Shown: piece after piece, positions 1-7,980 of the stretch
Layout: every line of letters begins with the position of its first letter
Numbering within the stretch: the stretch's first letter is position 1
NCBI GenBank assembly: GCA_007119835.1
Contig: SKOX01000505.1
Coordinates: 1-10,491 of the forward strand
Length of the DNA: 10,491 nt
Direction of reading: 5' to 3'
Source of the DNA: Paracoccaceae bacterium
GTDB taxonomy: Bacteria > Pseudomonadota > Alphaproteobacteria > Rhodobacterales > Rhodobacteraceae
Made by a program: the position numbers and the translations under genes
Notes under the pieces: model-generated
What the model saw: the letters and a program-made list of their open reading frames with translations, nothing else
What the model was told of the DNA's origin: nothing
The model's database searches: none

Positions 1-1268
1 CGGCCGAGCGCGGCCGCGTGCTGCGCCGCGCAGCCGACCTCATTCGCGCCCGCGGCGAAGAGCTCGCGCGACTCGAGACGCTCGACACCGGCAAGCCGCT
101 TTCCGAGACGCGCGTCGCCGACTGGCCTTCGGGCGCCGACTGCCTCGAGTGGTTCGCCGGCCTCGCCGCCGGCCTCGCCGGCGAGGCGATCGATCTCGGC
201 GGCGACTTCGCCTACACCCGGCGCGAGCCACTGGGCATCTGCGTCGGCATCGGCGCCTGGAACTATCCCTCGCAGATCGCCTGCTGGAAGGCGGCACCGG
301 CGCTCGCCTGCGGCAACGCCGTGGTCTTCAAGCCGTCGGAGCTCACGCCCCTCGGCGCGCTGAAGCTCGCCGAGATTCTCATGGAAGCCGGTCTTCCCGC
401 CGGCGCCTTCAACGTCGTGCAGGGCGGCGGCGAGATCGGTGCCGCCCTCGTCGGCCATCCCGCCGCCGCCAAGGTTTCGGTGACGGGATCGGTCGCCACC
501 GGCCGGCGGGTCTACGAGGGTGCGGCGAGCGGCTTCAAGGCGGTGACGCTCGAGCTCGGCGGCAAGTCCCCGCTCATCGTCTTCGACGACGCGGACCTCG
601 AGGGGGCCGTCGGCGCGGCGATGCTCGGCAACTTCTATTCGGCCGGCCAGATCTGCTCCAACGGCACCCGCGTCTTCGTGCAGTCGGGCATCCGCGACCG
701 CTTCATCGCCCGGCTGAGCGAGCGCACCGCCGCAATCCGCCTCGGCGATCCGCGCGACGAAGCGACCACCATGGGCCCGATCATTTCCGAGGCCCAGGGC
801 GCCAAGGTGATGGAGGCCATCGCCGGAGGCGAGGCGGAGGGCGCGCGCCTCCTGCTCGGAGGCCGTCAGGCCCGCCCCTCCGGCCTCGACGGCTTCTTCA
901 TCGAGCCGACGGTGTTCGTCGACGTTCGGGACGAGCACGCGCTTGCCCGGGAGGAGATCTTCGGCCCGGTGATGTCCGTGCTCGCCTTCCGCGACGAGGC
1001 CGAGGTCGTCGCCCGTGCCAACGCCACGCCGTACGGCCTGGCCGCGGGCGTCTTCACCCGGGATCTTGCCCGCGCCCACCGCGTCGTCGCCGGGCTGGAC
1101 GCGGGCACGACCTGGATCAACGCCTACAACCTCACGCCGGTCGAGATGCCGTTCGGCGGGGTGAAGTCTTCCGGCCTCGGGCGCGAGAACGGCCGGGCGG
1201 CACTGGAGGCCTACAGCCGCATCAAGTCGGTCTACGTCGGCCTGAACCCCGTGGAGGCGCCCTGGTGA
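1..1268 (+). CDS. betB: Betaine aldehyde dehydrogenase, 5' end missing
   Basis: NAD(P)+-dependent oxidation of betaine aldehyde to glycine betaine, the second step of choline-to-betaine osmoprotectant synthesis in the cytoplasm. The reading frame is open to the left edge (first full codon at 3), and family members are about 485-490 residues, so roughly 65-70 N-terminal residues lie outside. The GTG at 18 is internal: the residues before it (AERGR) already fit the family. Counting from that GTG, the family block [14 protein letters not shown] lies near residues 77-90, the general-base glutamate is E179 in LELGGKSP, and the nucleophile is C213 in [12 protein letters not shown]. The C-terminal block with [15 protein letters not shown] is intact. 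The stop codon overlaps the betA start (TGATG), which indicates one operon and probable translational coupling. Other aldehyde dehydrogenases share the fold, but the cysteine-loop sequence and the betA neighbour make BetB the firm choice. Confidence 0.95.
   Translation, partial: AERGRVLRRAADLIRARGEELARLETLDTGKPLSETRVADWPSGADCLEWFAGLAAGLAGEAIDLGGDFAYTRREPLGICVGIGAWNYPSQIACWKAAPALACGNAVVFKPSELTPLGALKLAEILMEAGLPAGAFNVVQGGGEIGAALVGHPAAAKVSVTGSVATGRRVYEGAASGFKAVTLELGGKSPLIVFDDADLEGAVGAAMLGNFYSAGQICSNGTRVFVQSGIRDRFIARLSERTAAIRLGDPRDEATTMGPIISEAQGAKVMEAIAGGEAEGARLLLGGRQARPSGLDGFFIEPTVFVDVRDEHALAREEIFGPVMSVLAFRDEAEVVARANATPYGLAAGVFTRDLARAHRVVAGLDAGTTWINAYNLTPVEMPFGGVKSSGLGRENGRAALEAYSRIKSVYVGLNPVEAPW
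1253..1257 (+). promoter_or_regulatory. betA ribosome binding site inside the betB end
   Basis: GGAGG lies 10 bases before the ATG at 1268. It sits within the last codons of betB and supports the choice of 1268 as the betA start over the much earlier in-frame starts. Confidence 0.6.
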
Positions 1269-2917
1269 TGGAAGCCGATTACGTCGTCGTGGGCTCCGGC
1301 TCGGCCGGCTCCGCCCTTGCCTACCGGCTGGCCGAGGCCGGGCGTTCGGTGATCGTCCTGGAGTACGGCGGCACCGACTGGGGGCCTTTCATTCAGATGC
1401 CGGCGGCGCTCTCCTACCCGATGAACATGGCGCTCTACGACTGGGGCTTCGAGACGGAGGCGGAGCCGGGCCTCGGCGGCCGGCGCCTCGTCTGCCCGCG
1501 CGGCAAGGTGCTCGGCGGCTCGTCCTCCATCAACGGCATGGTCTTCGTCCGCGGCCATGCCCAGGACTTCGACGGCTGGGAGGCCCTGGGTGCGTCCGGC
1601 TGGGCCTTTGCCGATGTCCTGCCCTATTTCAAGCGGATGGAGACCTGGTACGGGCCGAACGCGACCGAGTGGCGCGGCAAGACCGGCCCGCTCCACGTCA
1701 CGCGGGGGCTGCGCGAGAACCCGCTTTACCAGGCCTTCGTGGAGGCGGGGCAACAGGCGGGCTTCGAGACGACGCAGGATTACAACGGCGAGAAGCAGGA
1801 AGGCTTCGGGCCGATGGAGCAGACCGTCTGGCAGGGCAGGCGCTGGTCGACCGCGAACGCCTACCTGCGGCCGGCGCTGGCGACGGGGCGGGTCACGGTG
1901 CATCGCTGCCTCGCCGAGCGAGTGGTGATCGACGAGGGCCGCGCCACGGGCGTGGAGGTGAGCCGCGGCGGGCGCCGGTCGGTCGTGCGGGCGCGGGCGG
2001 AGGTGATCCTTGCGGCATCGTCGATCAACACGCCGAAGCTTCTGATGCTCTCGGGCGTCGGCCCGGCCGAGCATCTGGCCGAGCACGGGATCCCGGTCCA
2101 TGCCGACCGGCCGGGCGTGGGTGCGAATCTGCAGGACCATCTCGAGGTCTACATCCAGCAGGAGTCAACCCAGCCCATTACGCTCTATCGACACTATAAT
2201 CTCTGGGGGAAGGCGTCTATCGGCGCACAGTGGCTGTTCCGCAAGACCGGGCTCGGCACGTCGAACCATTTCGAGACGGCGGCCTTCGTGCGGTCGCGGG
2301 CCGGGATCGCGTATCCCGACATCCAGTACCACTTCCTGCCGCTGGCGGTGCGCTATGACGGCCGCGCGGCGGCGAAGGGGCACGGGTTCCAGGCGCATGT
2401 CGGGCCGATGCGCTCGCCGTCGCGCGGCAGCGTGCGGCTGCGTTCGGGCGAGCCGCGGGCCAAGCCGGTCATCCGCTTCAACTACATGAGCCACGAGCAG
2501 GACTGGATCGACTTCCGCGCCTGCGTGCGGCTGACCCGGGAGATCTTCGGCCAGCAGGCCTTCGACGCCTTCCGGGGCCGCGAGATCCAGCCGGGGTCCG
2601 AGGTGCAGAGCGACGACGAGATCGACGCCTTCGTGCGCGAGCATGCGGAGAGCGCCTATCACCCCTGCGGCACGGCGCGGATCGGGCGCCGCGACGACCC
2701 GCTGGCGGTGGTGGATCCGGCCTGTCGGGTGATCGGCGTCGATGGCCTGCGCGTGGCCGACAGCTCGGTGTTTCCGGCGATCACCAACGGCAACCTCAAC
2801 GCACCGTCGATCATGGTAGGCGAAAAGGCAGCCGACCACATCCTCGGCAAGCCGCCGCTGCCGCGGGCGAACGTCAGGCCCTGGATCAACCCGCGCTGGG
2901 AGACAAGCGACCGTTAG
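1268..2917 (+). CDS. betA: Choline dehydrogenase (GMC oxidoreductase)
   Basis: FAD-dependent, membrane-associated choline dehydrogenase that oxidises choline to betaine aldehyde and passes electrons to the respiratory chain. The 549 residues match the usual ~550. The frame is open far upstream, but ATG 1268 is chosen because it overlaps the betB stop by one base, has GGAGG at 1253-1257, and starts the protein at the FAD-binding strand ([14 protein letters not shown], GxGxxG at residues 9-14). GMC signature 1 lies around residues 79-92 ([18 protein letters not shown]). Signature 2 is [17 protein letters not shown]. The catalytic pair is H465 (in SAYHPCGT) and N509 (in ITNGNLN), with the same 44-residue spacing as in choline oxidase. 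One oddity is HPCGTARIG where relatives usually have HPCGTCKMG or HPCGTCRMG. Another is a short stretch of A/T-ending codons at about 2161-2220. betBA order suggests a betIBA or betICBA operon beginning off-window. Confidence 0.95.
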   Translation: MEADYVVVGSGSAGSALAYRLAEAGRSVIVLEYGGTDWGPFIQMPAALSYPMNMALYDWGFETEAEPGLGGRRLVCPRGKVLGGSSSINGMVFVRGHAQDFDGWEALGASGWAFADVLPYFKRMETWYGPNATEWRGKTGPLHVTRGLRENPLYQAFVEAGQQAGFETTQDYNGEKQEGFGPMEQTVWQGRRWSTANAYLRPALATGRVTVHRCLAERVVIDEGRATGVEVSRGGRRSVVRARAEVILAASSINTPKLLMLSGVGPAEHLAEHGIPVHADRPGVGANLQDHLEVYIQQESTQPITLYRHYNLWGKASIGAQWLFRKTGLGTSNHFETAAFVRSRAGIAYPDIQYHFLPLAVRYDGRAAAKGHGFQAHVGPMRSPSRGSVRLRSGEPRAKPVIRFNYMSHEQDWIDFRACVRLTREIFGQQAFDAFRGREIQPGSEVQSDDEIDAFVREHAESAYHPCGTARIGRRDDPLAVVDPACRVIGVDGLRVADSSVFPAITNGNLNAPSIMVGEKAADHILGKPPLPRANVRPWINPRWETSDR

Positions 2918-2944
2918 CGCGCGGCCGCACCGCCGCCTCCGCCG

Positions 2945-3130
2945 CGCCAGCAGCCCGCTCGGAGCGACAGGGTGCCAAGACGGCACGCTGCCCTTCCAGC
3001 CCGGGTGGCTTTTCAGCTTGCTTTCGGGGAGCAGCACCTTCCCGTCGCAGATCCGCTGTCCGGTCGGCTCGCGGAGGCCCAGACCGATGAGCACGTCGAA
3101 CGGCCGGAAGACACCACAGATGAACGCGGC
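2945..3130 (-). pseudogene. Coding-like minus-strand relic, function unknown
   Basis: Read from 3130 down to 2945, one minus frame gives about 62 codons without a stop. Its third positions are about 86% G or C, its second positions are near 50%, and its composition is ordinary and protein-like (for example FRPFDVLIGLGLREP, then ICDGKVLLPESKL, then HPGWKGSVPSWHP). That position pattern matches the real genes here and differs from the arginine-rich shadow frames nearby. There is no ATG or GTG with a ribosome site at its upstream end, and the coding pattern fades above 3130. Downstream the frame has no stop and runs antisense into betA. The simplest reading is a decayed gene fragment. I do not recognise the family. 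It could also be a chance frame or a small gene with an unrecognised start. Confidence 0.35.
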
Positions 3131-3170
3131 CGCTGACGATTTCGACCGGCGTGCAAGGCGCAAAAAACAC

Positions 3171-3195
3171 GGAACGCGATCAGGGTGCCTCCGTT
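3171..3195 (+). promoter_or_regulatory. Candidate EcfG (general stress) promoter
   Basis: GGAAC at 3171-3175, a 16-base spacer, then CGTT at 3192-3195. This is an exact match to the GGAAC-N16/17-CGTT consensus known for EcfG sigma factors of the alphaproteobacterial general stress response. It points toward the S9 peptidase. Transcription would start near 3202 and leave a 5' leader of about 165 bases before the GTG at 3369. A nine-base match can arise by chance, so the assignment rests on the exactness and the intergenic position. Confidence 0.45.
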
Positions 3196-3352
3196 TGGAA
3201 AGGGAGTGTCCCGGAGCCGTTTCGACGGAGCATGGCGATGCTCTGCAGCCTGCGCTGCGAACCGCGTGCGGCCGCATCGTCCGAGGGCCGCCGTAGCGCT
3301 GCGTGACATGCGGGTGCGGGCTCCGCGCCTGCGAAGATAACAACAGGAAACG

Positions 3353-3360
3353 GGAGAAGG
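3353..3360 (+). promoter_or_regulatory. Ribosome binding site deciding the peptidase start
   Basis: GGAGAAGG at 3353-3360 stands 8 bases before the GTG at 3369. It selects that codon over the in-frame GTGs at 3303 and 3360, which have no such site and would put unlike residues in front of the signal peptide. Confidence 0.65.
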
Positions 3361-3368
3361 TGGACATC

Positions 3369-5402
3369 GTGAAGCACATCGTCTCCATCGCCGTCGGTCT
3401 CGTGCTGGTTGCGCCGGAGTTGCGCGCCGACGACGAACCGGCGCTGAACCGGCTCTCCAAGGAAACGCTGTTGGAGATCGAGCGTATCGGACCGCCGGTC
3501 ATTGCGCCAAGCGGCGGCGACATCGTGGCGCCGATCAGCCGCGTTGACCTCGACGAGGACGAGCAGACGGCCCAGCTGTGGCTGCTCAACGAGGAAGCTG
3601 ACGTCGAGCGTCAGCTCACGCGGCACGAAAGCGGCGCGGATACCCCGGTTTTCAGCCCCGGTGGGGATCGCATCGCCTTTCTGCGGGAGGTCGATGACAA
3701 GCCCCAGGTCTTCGTCCTGGGCCTCGACGCGCCCGGCGAGCCGGAGCAGTTGACCGAAGTGCCGACCGGCGCTGCCCACATCCGCTGGATTGGCGATCAT
3801 CTCTATTTCATCAGCAAGGTCTGGCCCGACAAGCGTTGGGACGAGATGGCCGAGCGGCTCGAGGAAGACGAGGGCGATCCCGTTTCCGCCAAGGTCTGGG
3901 ACGAGTTGCCGTTCAGCTTCTGGGGACGATGGATCGACGGCGAGCGCGAGTACCACCTGTTCCGCATCTCGTCCGAAGGTGGCGAGCCCGAAGACATCAC
4001 CCGCCCGACCGGGCGCCACCTGCCTTACGACGTCGGCGGCTTCCGGCAGTTTCGCTACTTCGACGTGACGCCGGACGAGGCTTGGGTGGCTTTCGTCGCC
4101 GACAGTGCCGACGATCCGGTCGGCCCGGACTACGACCTCTTCCTGGTCGAGCCCGGGGCGGCCGAGGTCGCGAACATCACGCCCGACAACGAGGCGCCGG
4201 ACCGCAATCCGCGCTTCAGCCCGGACGGCGGCACGCTCGCCTTCGAACGGCAACACATCAAGGGCTTCTATGCCGACCGCAAGCGGCTGGTGCTCCACGA
4301 CATGGAGACCGGCGAGCAGGAGGTGATCACGGAGGACTGGGACCGCTCGGCGGCCGGCCTCGTCTGGGCCCCCGACGGCAGCGGACTCTACGGCACGATC
4401 GACGACCGCGCGACGATGCGGGTCTACTTCATCGACGCCGAAACCGGCGAGCCCGAGCAGATCACCGACGAGACCGACTTCACCGCGCTCGCCATGTCCG
4501 ATGACGGAACGCTGATCGGGCTGAACCAGAGCTTTCTCCACCCGCCGCGCGTGGTGCGCATCGACCGCGAGACCGGCGAGCACAAGCGGCTCGAGACCCG
4601 CAACGACGATCTGCTCGACGACCTGCACCTCGGCACCTACGAGTCGGTCACCTACGAAGGCTACGACGGCGCCGAGATCCAGATGTGGGTTCACTACCCC
4701 CCGGGCTTCGACGAGAACCGGGAGTATCCGCTGTTCCTCCTGCTGCACGGCGGGCCGCACAACGCCGTGACCGACGCCTTCTCTTTGCGCTGGAACGCAC
4801 AGACCTTCGCCTCCTGGGGCTACGTCACCGCCTGGCACAACTTCCACGGCTCGTCGGGCTTCGGGCAGGACTTCGCGGATGCGATCAACCCCGACTGGAA
4901 GACCAGGCCCTACGCCGACACCATCAAGGCGGCGGAGTGGTTCGCGGACCAGCCGTGGATCGACGAGGACCGGATGGTCGCAGGCGGCGCCAGCTACGGG
5001 GGCTATCTCGCAAGCGTCGTGCTCGGCAAGGACAACCCGTTCCAGGCGCTGGTGATCCACGCGCCGGTATACAACCTCTACTCGCAGATGGCGGGCGACT
5101 TCCCCGTCCACGCCGAGCGCTTCGGCGACTTCTGGGAGCACGACATCTACGACGAGATCTCGCCCCACACGCTGGCCGGCAACTTCGACACGCCGTCGCT
5201 CGTGATCCACGGCGAGCAGGACCATCGCGTCACGTCCGAGCAGGGCCTCGAGCTATTCCGGGCGCTTCGGCATCGCGGCGTCGCGGCGCGCATGCTCTAC
5301 TTCCCGGACGAGGACCATTGGATCGAGCGGCCCAACAACTCGATCCGGTGGTTCGAGGAAGTTCGAGACTGGGTTGAACGTCACGCGGAGCCCGAACTCT
5401 GA
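3369..5402 (+). CDS. Exported S9-family serine peptidase (acylaminoacyl/dipeptidyl peptidase type)
   Basis: Prolyl-oligopeptidase-clan enzyme expected to cleave short peptides from their N-terminus, probably in the periplasm. GTG 3369 is chosen because of the ribosome site and because it opens a signal peptide: MKH, a hydrophobic core IVSIAVGLVLVA, and likely cleavage after LRA near residue 20. The mature protein has an N-terminal beta-propeller (about residues 60-400) with TolB-like blades such as FSPGG at 95, FSPDG at 283 and WAPDG at 333. A C-terminal alpha/beta-hydrolase follows: HGGP at 460-463 (oxyanion region), nucleophile S542 in GGASYGGY, acid D618 in GEQDHRV, and H650 in DEDHW. All three catalytic residues are present and family-spaced, and the length of 677 is normal. 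The protein is strikingly acidic throughout (for example DLDEDEQ), which would suit a salty habitat. An EcfG-type promoter match lies upstream. Exact substrate class (S9B versus S9C) is not decided. Confidence 0.88.
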   Translation: MKHIVSIAVGLVLVAPELRADDEPALNRLSKETLLEIERIGPPVIAPSGGDIVAPISRVDLDEDEQTAQLWLLNEEADVERQLTRHESGADTPVFSPGGDRIAFLREVDDKPQVFVLGLDAPGEPEQLTEVPTGAAHIRWIGDHLYFISKVWPDKRWDEMAERLEEDEGDPVSAKVWDELPFSFWGRWIDGEREYHLFRISSEGGEPEDITRPTGRHLPYDVGGFRQFRYFDVTPDEAWVAFVADSADDPVGPDYDLFLVEPGAAEVANITPDNEAPDRNPRFSPDGGTLAFERQHIKGFYADRKRLVLHDMETGEQEVITEDWDRSAAGLVWAPDGSGLYGTIDDRATMRVYFIDAETGEPEQITDETDFTALAMSDDGTLIGLNQSFLHPPRVVRIDRETGEHKRLETRNDDLLDDLHLGTYESVTYEGYDGAEIQMWVHYPPGFDENREYPLFLLLHGGPHNAVTDAFSLRWNAQTFASWGYVTAWHNFHGSSGFGQDFADAINPDWKTRPYADTIKAAEWFADQPWIDEDRMVAGGASYGGYLASVVLGKDNPFQALVIHAPVYNLYSQMAGDFPVHAERFGDFWEHDIYDEISPHTLAGNFDTPSLVIHGEQDHRVTSEQGLELFRALRHRGVAARMLYFPDEDHWIERPNNSIRWFEEVRDWVERHAEPEL

Positions 5403-5403
5403 G

Positions 5404-5435
5404 GCGCAAAGCGGGGCCCCCAGGCCCCGCTGCGC
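5404..5435. terminator. Hairpin between convergent genes
   Basis: AGCGGGGCC (5410-5418) pairs with GGCCCCGCT (5423-5431) around a CCCA loop. The stem extends by GCGC/GCGC past a two-base AA bulge. It starts just after the peptidase stop and lies 40 bases beyond the stop of the convergent dehydrogenase gene. No T run follows on the right; on the minus strand only a weak TTTGCGCC follows. It is a likely terminator for the peptidase and perhaps works both ways. Confidence 0.6.
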
Positions 5436-5474
5436 GACGGCGGTCCTGCTCCGGCCCGCAGCAAGCCGGCCCGC

Positions 5475-6299
5475 TCAGGCGCCCTGGCCCCAGTCCATCT
5501 GGAGGCCACCGTCGATCGTGAAGCTCTGCCCGGTGACGTAGTCCGACTCGAACGAGGCGAGATATGCGACGAGCCGCGCCACTTCCCACGGCTGCCCCGG
5601 CCGGTGCCAAGGGATGTTGGGCAGTTCCTCGGCGCGGGTCTCGGGATCGTCGGTGCGCTCTTGCGTCATCGGCGTGCGGATCAGGCCGGGCGCGACCGCG
5701 TTCACGTTGATCCGCATCGGCGCAAGCTCGAGCGAAAGGCTGCGGGTGAACGCGAGGAGCCCGCCCTTGGCCGCGCCGTAGGCCGAGGCTTCGGGGCTCG
5801 GGATCGCTTCGTGCACGGAGGTCACGTTGACGATCTTGCCGCCTGGCCCCTTGTCCCGCCGCCGGCGCACGAAGGCGCGGCACGTGAAGAACGGGCCGTA
5901 GAGGTCGGTGCGCAGGATCGCGTCGAACGCTTCGGCCGTCATCTCGGCGACGGGCGTGCCGGACTGACCGATCCCGGCGTTGTTGACGAGAATGTGGGGC
6001 GTGCCGAGCGTGGCCTCCACCTCGTCGAAGAGCCGTTCAACGGCCTCGTCGTCCCGGGCATCGAGCTGGCGCGACATCGCGCGGACGCCATGGCCCTCGG
6101 CCGCAGCAGCCGCCGCGCGACCGCCATCCTCGTCGCTGTGGAAGGTCAGCGCCACATCGGCGCCGTCAATCGCCGAGGCCTCGACGATGGCCCGGCCGAT
6201 GCCGCTGTCACCGCCGGTGACAATCGCCACCCGGCCATCAAGCCGGCGCGGCCGCACGACCTCCGGCTCCGGCGCCTCGCGCTCCGTCCGCTCCGCCAT
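5475..6299 (-). CDS. Short-chain dehydrogenase/reductase, glucose 1-dehydrogenase-like
   Basis: Classical SDR oxidoreductase using NAD(P)(H), cytoplasmic. The true substrate is unknown. The ATG at 6299 is preferred over the GTG at 6317 because AGGAGAA lies 6 bases before it, and the GTG itself overlaps the approach to that site. In the 274 residues, a charged tail (1-20) precedes the Rossmann motif TGGDSGIG at 28-35, NNAG is at 106-109, catalytic S161 is in NVTSVHE, and Y174 and K178 are in SAYGAAK. VAPGLIRTP follows near 202-210, and the C-terminus has DGGLQMDWGQGA. The SVHExIP stretch before the active-site tyrosine resembles Bacillus glucose 1-dehydrogenase, and TGGDSGIGRA is also seen in stress-linked SDRs. 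The gene lies 177 bases downstream of the FAD-Rieske gene on the same strand, so it may share its transcript. Ribitol or other polyol dehydrogenase activity is equally possible. Confidence 0.85.
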   Translation of the reverse strand: MAERTEREAPEPEVVRPRRLDGRVAIVTGGDSGIGRAIVEASAIDGADVALTFHSDEDGGRAAAAAAEGHGVRAMSRQLDARDDEAVERLFDEVEATLGTPHILVNNAGIGQSGTPVAEMTAEAFDAILRTDLYGPFFTCRAFVRRRRDKGPGGKIVNVTSVHEAIPSPEASAYGAAKGGLLAFTRSLSLELAPMRINVNAVAPGLIRTPMTQERTDDPETRAEELPNIPWHRPGQPWEVARLVAYLASFESDYVTGQSFTIDGGLQMDWGQGA

Positions 6300-6372
6300 G
6301 TCATGTTCTCCTGTCACGCATCTCGGCCACCGGCGGCATGGTCCTCGGCTCGCCGGGGACTGCGGTTAACGG

Positions 6373-6389
6373 CTTGCCCGGCCGGCAAG
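6373..6389. terminator. Weak hairpin between the Rieske and SDR genes
   Basis: CTTGCC (6373-6378) pairs with GGCAAG (6384-6389) around a five-base loop, about 90 bases past the stop of the FAD-Rieske gene. There is no proper T run on the minus strand. It may partly separate transcription of the two minus-strand genes or may be incidental. Confidence 0.25.
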
Positions 6390-6476
6390 GGGATCGCATC
6401 GCACGGGTCCGGCAAGGCTGCGCTTCTCAGCATTGGGGGCCTTGTCCGAGGCACTGGCGGTGCGGTGGCCGGATCG

Positions 6477-7955
6477 TCATAGATCGACCGACGGCAACGG
6501 CTTGCGCGCCGGTCCGTGGAGGACACGGCCATCGGCCGCAAAGACCGATCCGTGGCAGGGGCAGTCCCACGTGTTGTCGGCGTTGTTCCACGTCACCGTG
6601 CAGCCCTTGTGCGTGCAGCTCGCCGAGACGGCCTGCAGGCTCCCGTCAGCGCTGCGGAAGGCGGCAATCTCCTGGTCGCCGCGCGAGAAGACACCACCGC
6701 TGCCGGCGGCGATGTCGTCGGGTCCCTCCACACGCGACTGGCTATCGCCTCCCGGATTGAAGCCCTCCGGCACCGGGCGCGTCGGGTCGAAGAGGCTCGT
6801 CCAGGGACTTTCGCGACCTGCGATACGATCCGCGATCATCATCGCGGCGGCGGTGCCGTTGGAGATGCCCCAGGCGTTGAACCCCGTGGCGACGTGGAAG
6901 CCGGGCGAGCCTTCGGGATCGGGCTCGCCGGCGAGAGGCACGCGGTCTGCGGTGTCGAAGTCCTCGTTGCACCAGCGCCAGGCGGGCGCGGCGACGGGAA
7001 AGTGCCGGCGGGTCCAGTCCTCGAGCTCGGCGAAGAGCGCGGCGACATCCCCCACCTGCCCGGTGGCGAAGCGGGGCCCGAGCGCGAGCAGGACCGGCCC
7101 CTCGCCATCGCGTCCCATGCGGAACGACCGCGTCGGCTCACCCGCCGTGATGAACATGCCGTCGATCAGCGCCGGGTCCTCGAGCCGGAAGCCCAGCACG
7201 GGATGACTGTGCGGCCGGGTGCGGTTCGCCATGCCGACGGGGCTCTTCACCGGAAGGTTGGTCGCGACGACGATGTTCTGCGCGTGAACCTCGCCGTCGT
7301 CCGTCACCACCCGCCAGCGCTCGCCCTCCTCGATCGTGCGGGCGCGGCTCCGCTCGAACAGGCCGACGCCCATGGCGGTGACGGTCATCGAGAGACCGAC
7401 GAGGTAGGCCGCCGGGTTGAACTGGGCCTGGTCGGGAAAGCAGAGGGCGGACCCGGTCTCGAACGGCAGCGGCGCCCGGTTTAGCACTTCGGCGGCGAGC
7501 CCGAGGCTGCGGGCGGCCCCGGCTTCCGCGGCGATCTCGTCGGCCTGGCCGGGATCGGTCGCGTAGGTGTAGGCCGCCTTGGTCTCGAGGTCGCAGTCGA
7601 GGCCGTTGTCGACGATCCAGCCGCGGATCCGGGCGCATGCGGTGGCATTGGCTTCGGCGTAGGTGCGGGCGCGCTCGACGCCCAGGGTGTCGATGAGGTG
7701 GCGGTAGACGAGGCGATGCTGGGTCGTGATCTTGGCGCTCGACCCGCCGGTGACCTGGCCGCCGATCGTGAGCCCTTCGAGCAGGACGACCGAGCGACCC
7801 TCCTCGGCCAGACGAAGCGCCGCAGTGAGGCCGACGATGCCCCCGCCGACGATAACCGTGTCGGTCTCGATCGTCCCGCCGAGCGCAGGGTAGCCGGGAG
7901 AGACCGCAGTCGCCCGCCAGAAGCTCCCGACCGTGCCATGCAGGCCTGCCGCCAT
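6477..7955 (-). CDS. FAD-dependent oxidoreductase with C-terminal Rieske domain (YhfW-like)
   Basis: Amine-oxidase-like (DAO superfamily) flavoprotein fused to a Rieske [2Fe-2S] domain, so electrons from substrate oxidation may pass FAD to Fe-S to an acceptor. The reaction is not known. ATG 7955 is chosen: GGGGAGG sits 5 bases upstream, and the 85 codons above it in the same frame are not protein-like. Of 492 residues, VIVGGGIVGL at 34-43 binds the ADP part of FAD. GGSSAKITTQH (near 70-80) and GFNAWGISNGTA near the end of the flavin domain are family blocks. SPWTSLFDPTR precedes the linker. The Rieske ligands are C447 and H449 (CTHKGC) plus C465 and H468 (CPCH), with C452 and C467 placed for the usual disulphide. 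The layout matches Bacillus YhfW and related proteins. No signal peptide is seen, so it is probably cytoplasmic. The SDR gene follows on the same strand. A weak EcfG-like promoter match lies just upstream. Confidence 0.9.
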   Translation of the reverse strand: MAAGLHGTVGSFWRATAVSPGYPALGGTIETDTVIVGGGIVGLTAALRLAEEGRSVVLLEGLTIGGQVTGGSSAKITTQHRLVYRHLIDTLGVERARTYAEANATACARIRGWIVDNGLDCDLETKAAYTYATDPGQADEIAAEAGAARSLGLAAEVLNRAPLPFETGSALCFPDQAQFNPAAYLVGLSMTVTAMGVGLFERSRARTIEEGERWRVVTDDGEVHAQNIVVATNLPVKSPVGMANRTRPHSHPVLGFRLEDPALIDGMFITAGEPTRSFRMGRDGEGPVLLALGPRFATGQVGDVAALFAELEDWTRRHFPVAAPAWRWCNEDFDTADRVPLAGEPDPEGSPGFHVATGFNAWGISNGTAAAMMIADRIAGRESPWTSLFDPTRPVPEGFNPGGDSQSRVEGPDDIAAGSGGVFSRGDQEIAAFRSADGSLQAVSASCTHKGCTVTWNNADNTWDCPCHGSVFAADGRVLHGPARKPLPSVDL

Positions 7956-7980
7956 CGCTGCCTCCCCTCCAACCAAGACT

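Larger units (their letters stand above)
2918..3368. other. 451-base gap without an intact gene
   Basis: The space between betA and the S9 peptidase holds a minus-strand coding-like relic (2945-3130), an EcfG-type promoter match (3171-3195) and a candidate leader of about 165 bases before the peptidase start. The part from about 3131 rightwards has mixed codon positions in every frame and includes an A run at 3162-3167, so it looks non-coding. I see no tRNA, no obvious terminator for betA with a T run, and no insertion-sequence ends. Confidence 0.6.

Noticed and set aside
149..1267. Upstream in-frame extension of betA through betB
   Set aside because: The residues before ATG 1268 are Arg-rich shadow sequence of betB. 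The FAD motif and the ribosome site mark 1268 as the true start.
3232..3306. Small frame of 24 codons (MAMLCSLRCEPR...) downstream of the EcfG-type site
   Set aside because: It has only a weak GGAG upstream, no recognisable features, and Arg/Ala/Ser bias typical of random GC-rich frames.
2165..3589. 474-codon minus-strand open frame spanning betA, the gap and the peptidase start
   Set aside because: Most of it is antisense to two firm genes. Only the part at 2945-3130 has an independent coding pattern, and that is reported on its own.
3180..5225. 681-codon open frame on the minus strand, antisense to the peptidase
   Set aside because: It lies antisense to a peptidase with complete catalytic motifs. 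Its translation is Val/Arg/Gly-rich without domain motifs, as expected for the mirror frame of a GC-rich gene.
6516..7484. 322-codon plus-strand open frame antisense to the FAD-Rieske gene
   Set aside because: Arg/Gly/His-rich shadow with no motifs, opposite a complete two-domain enzyme.
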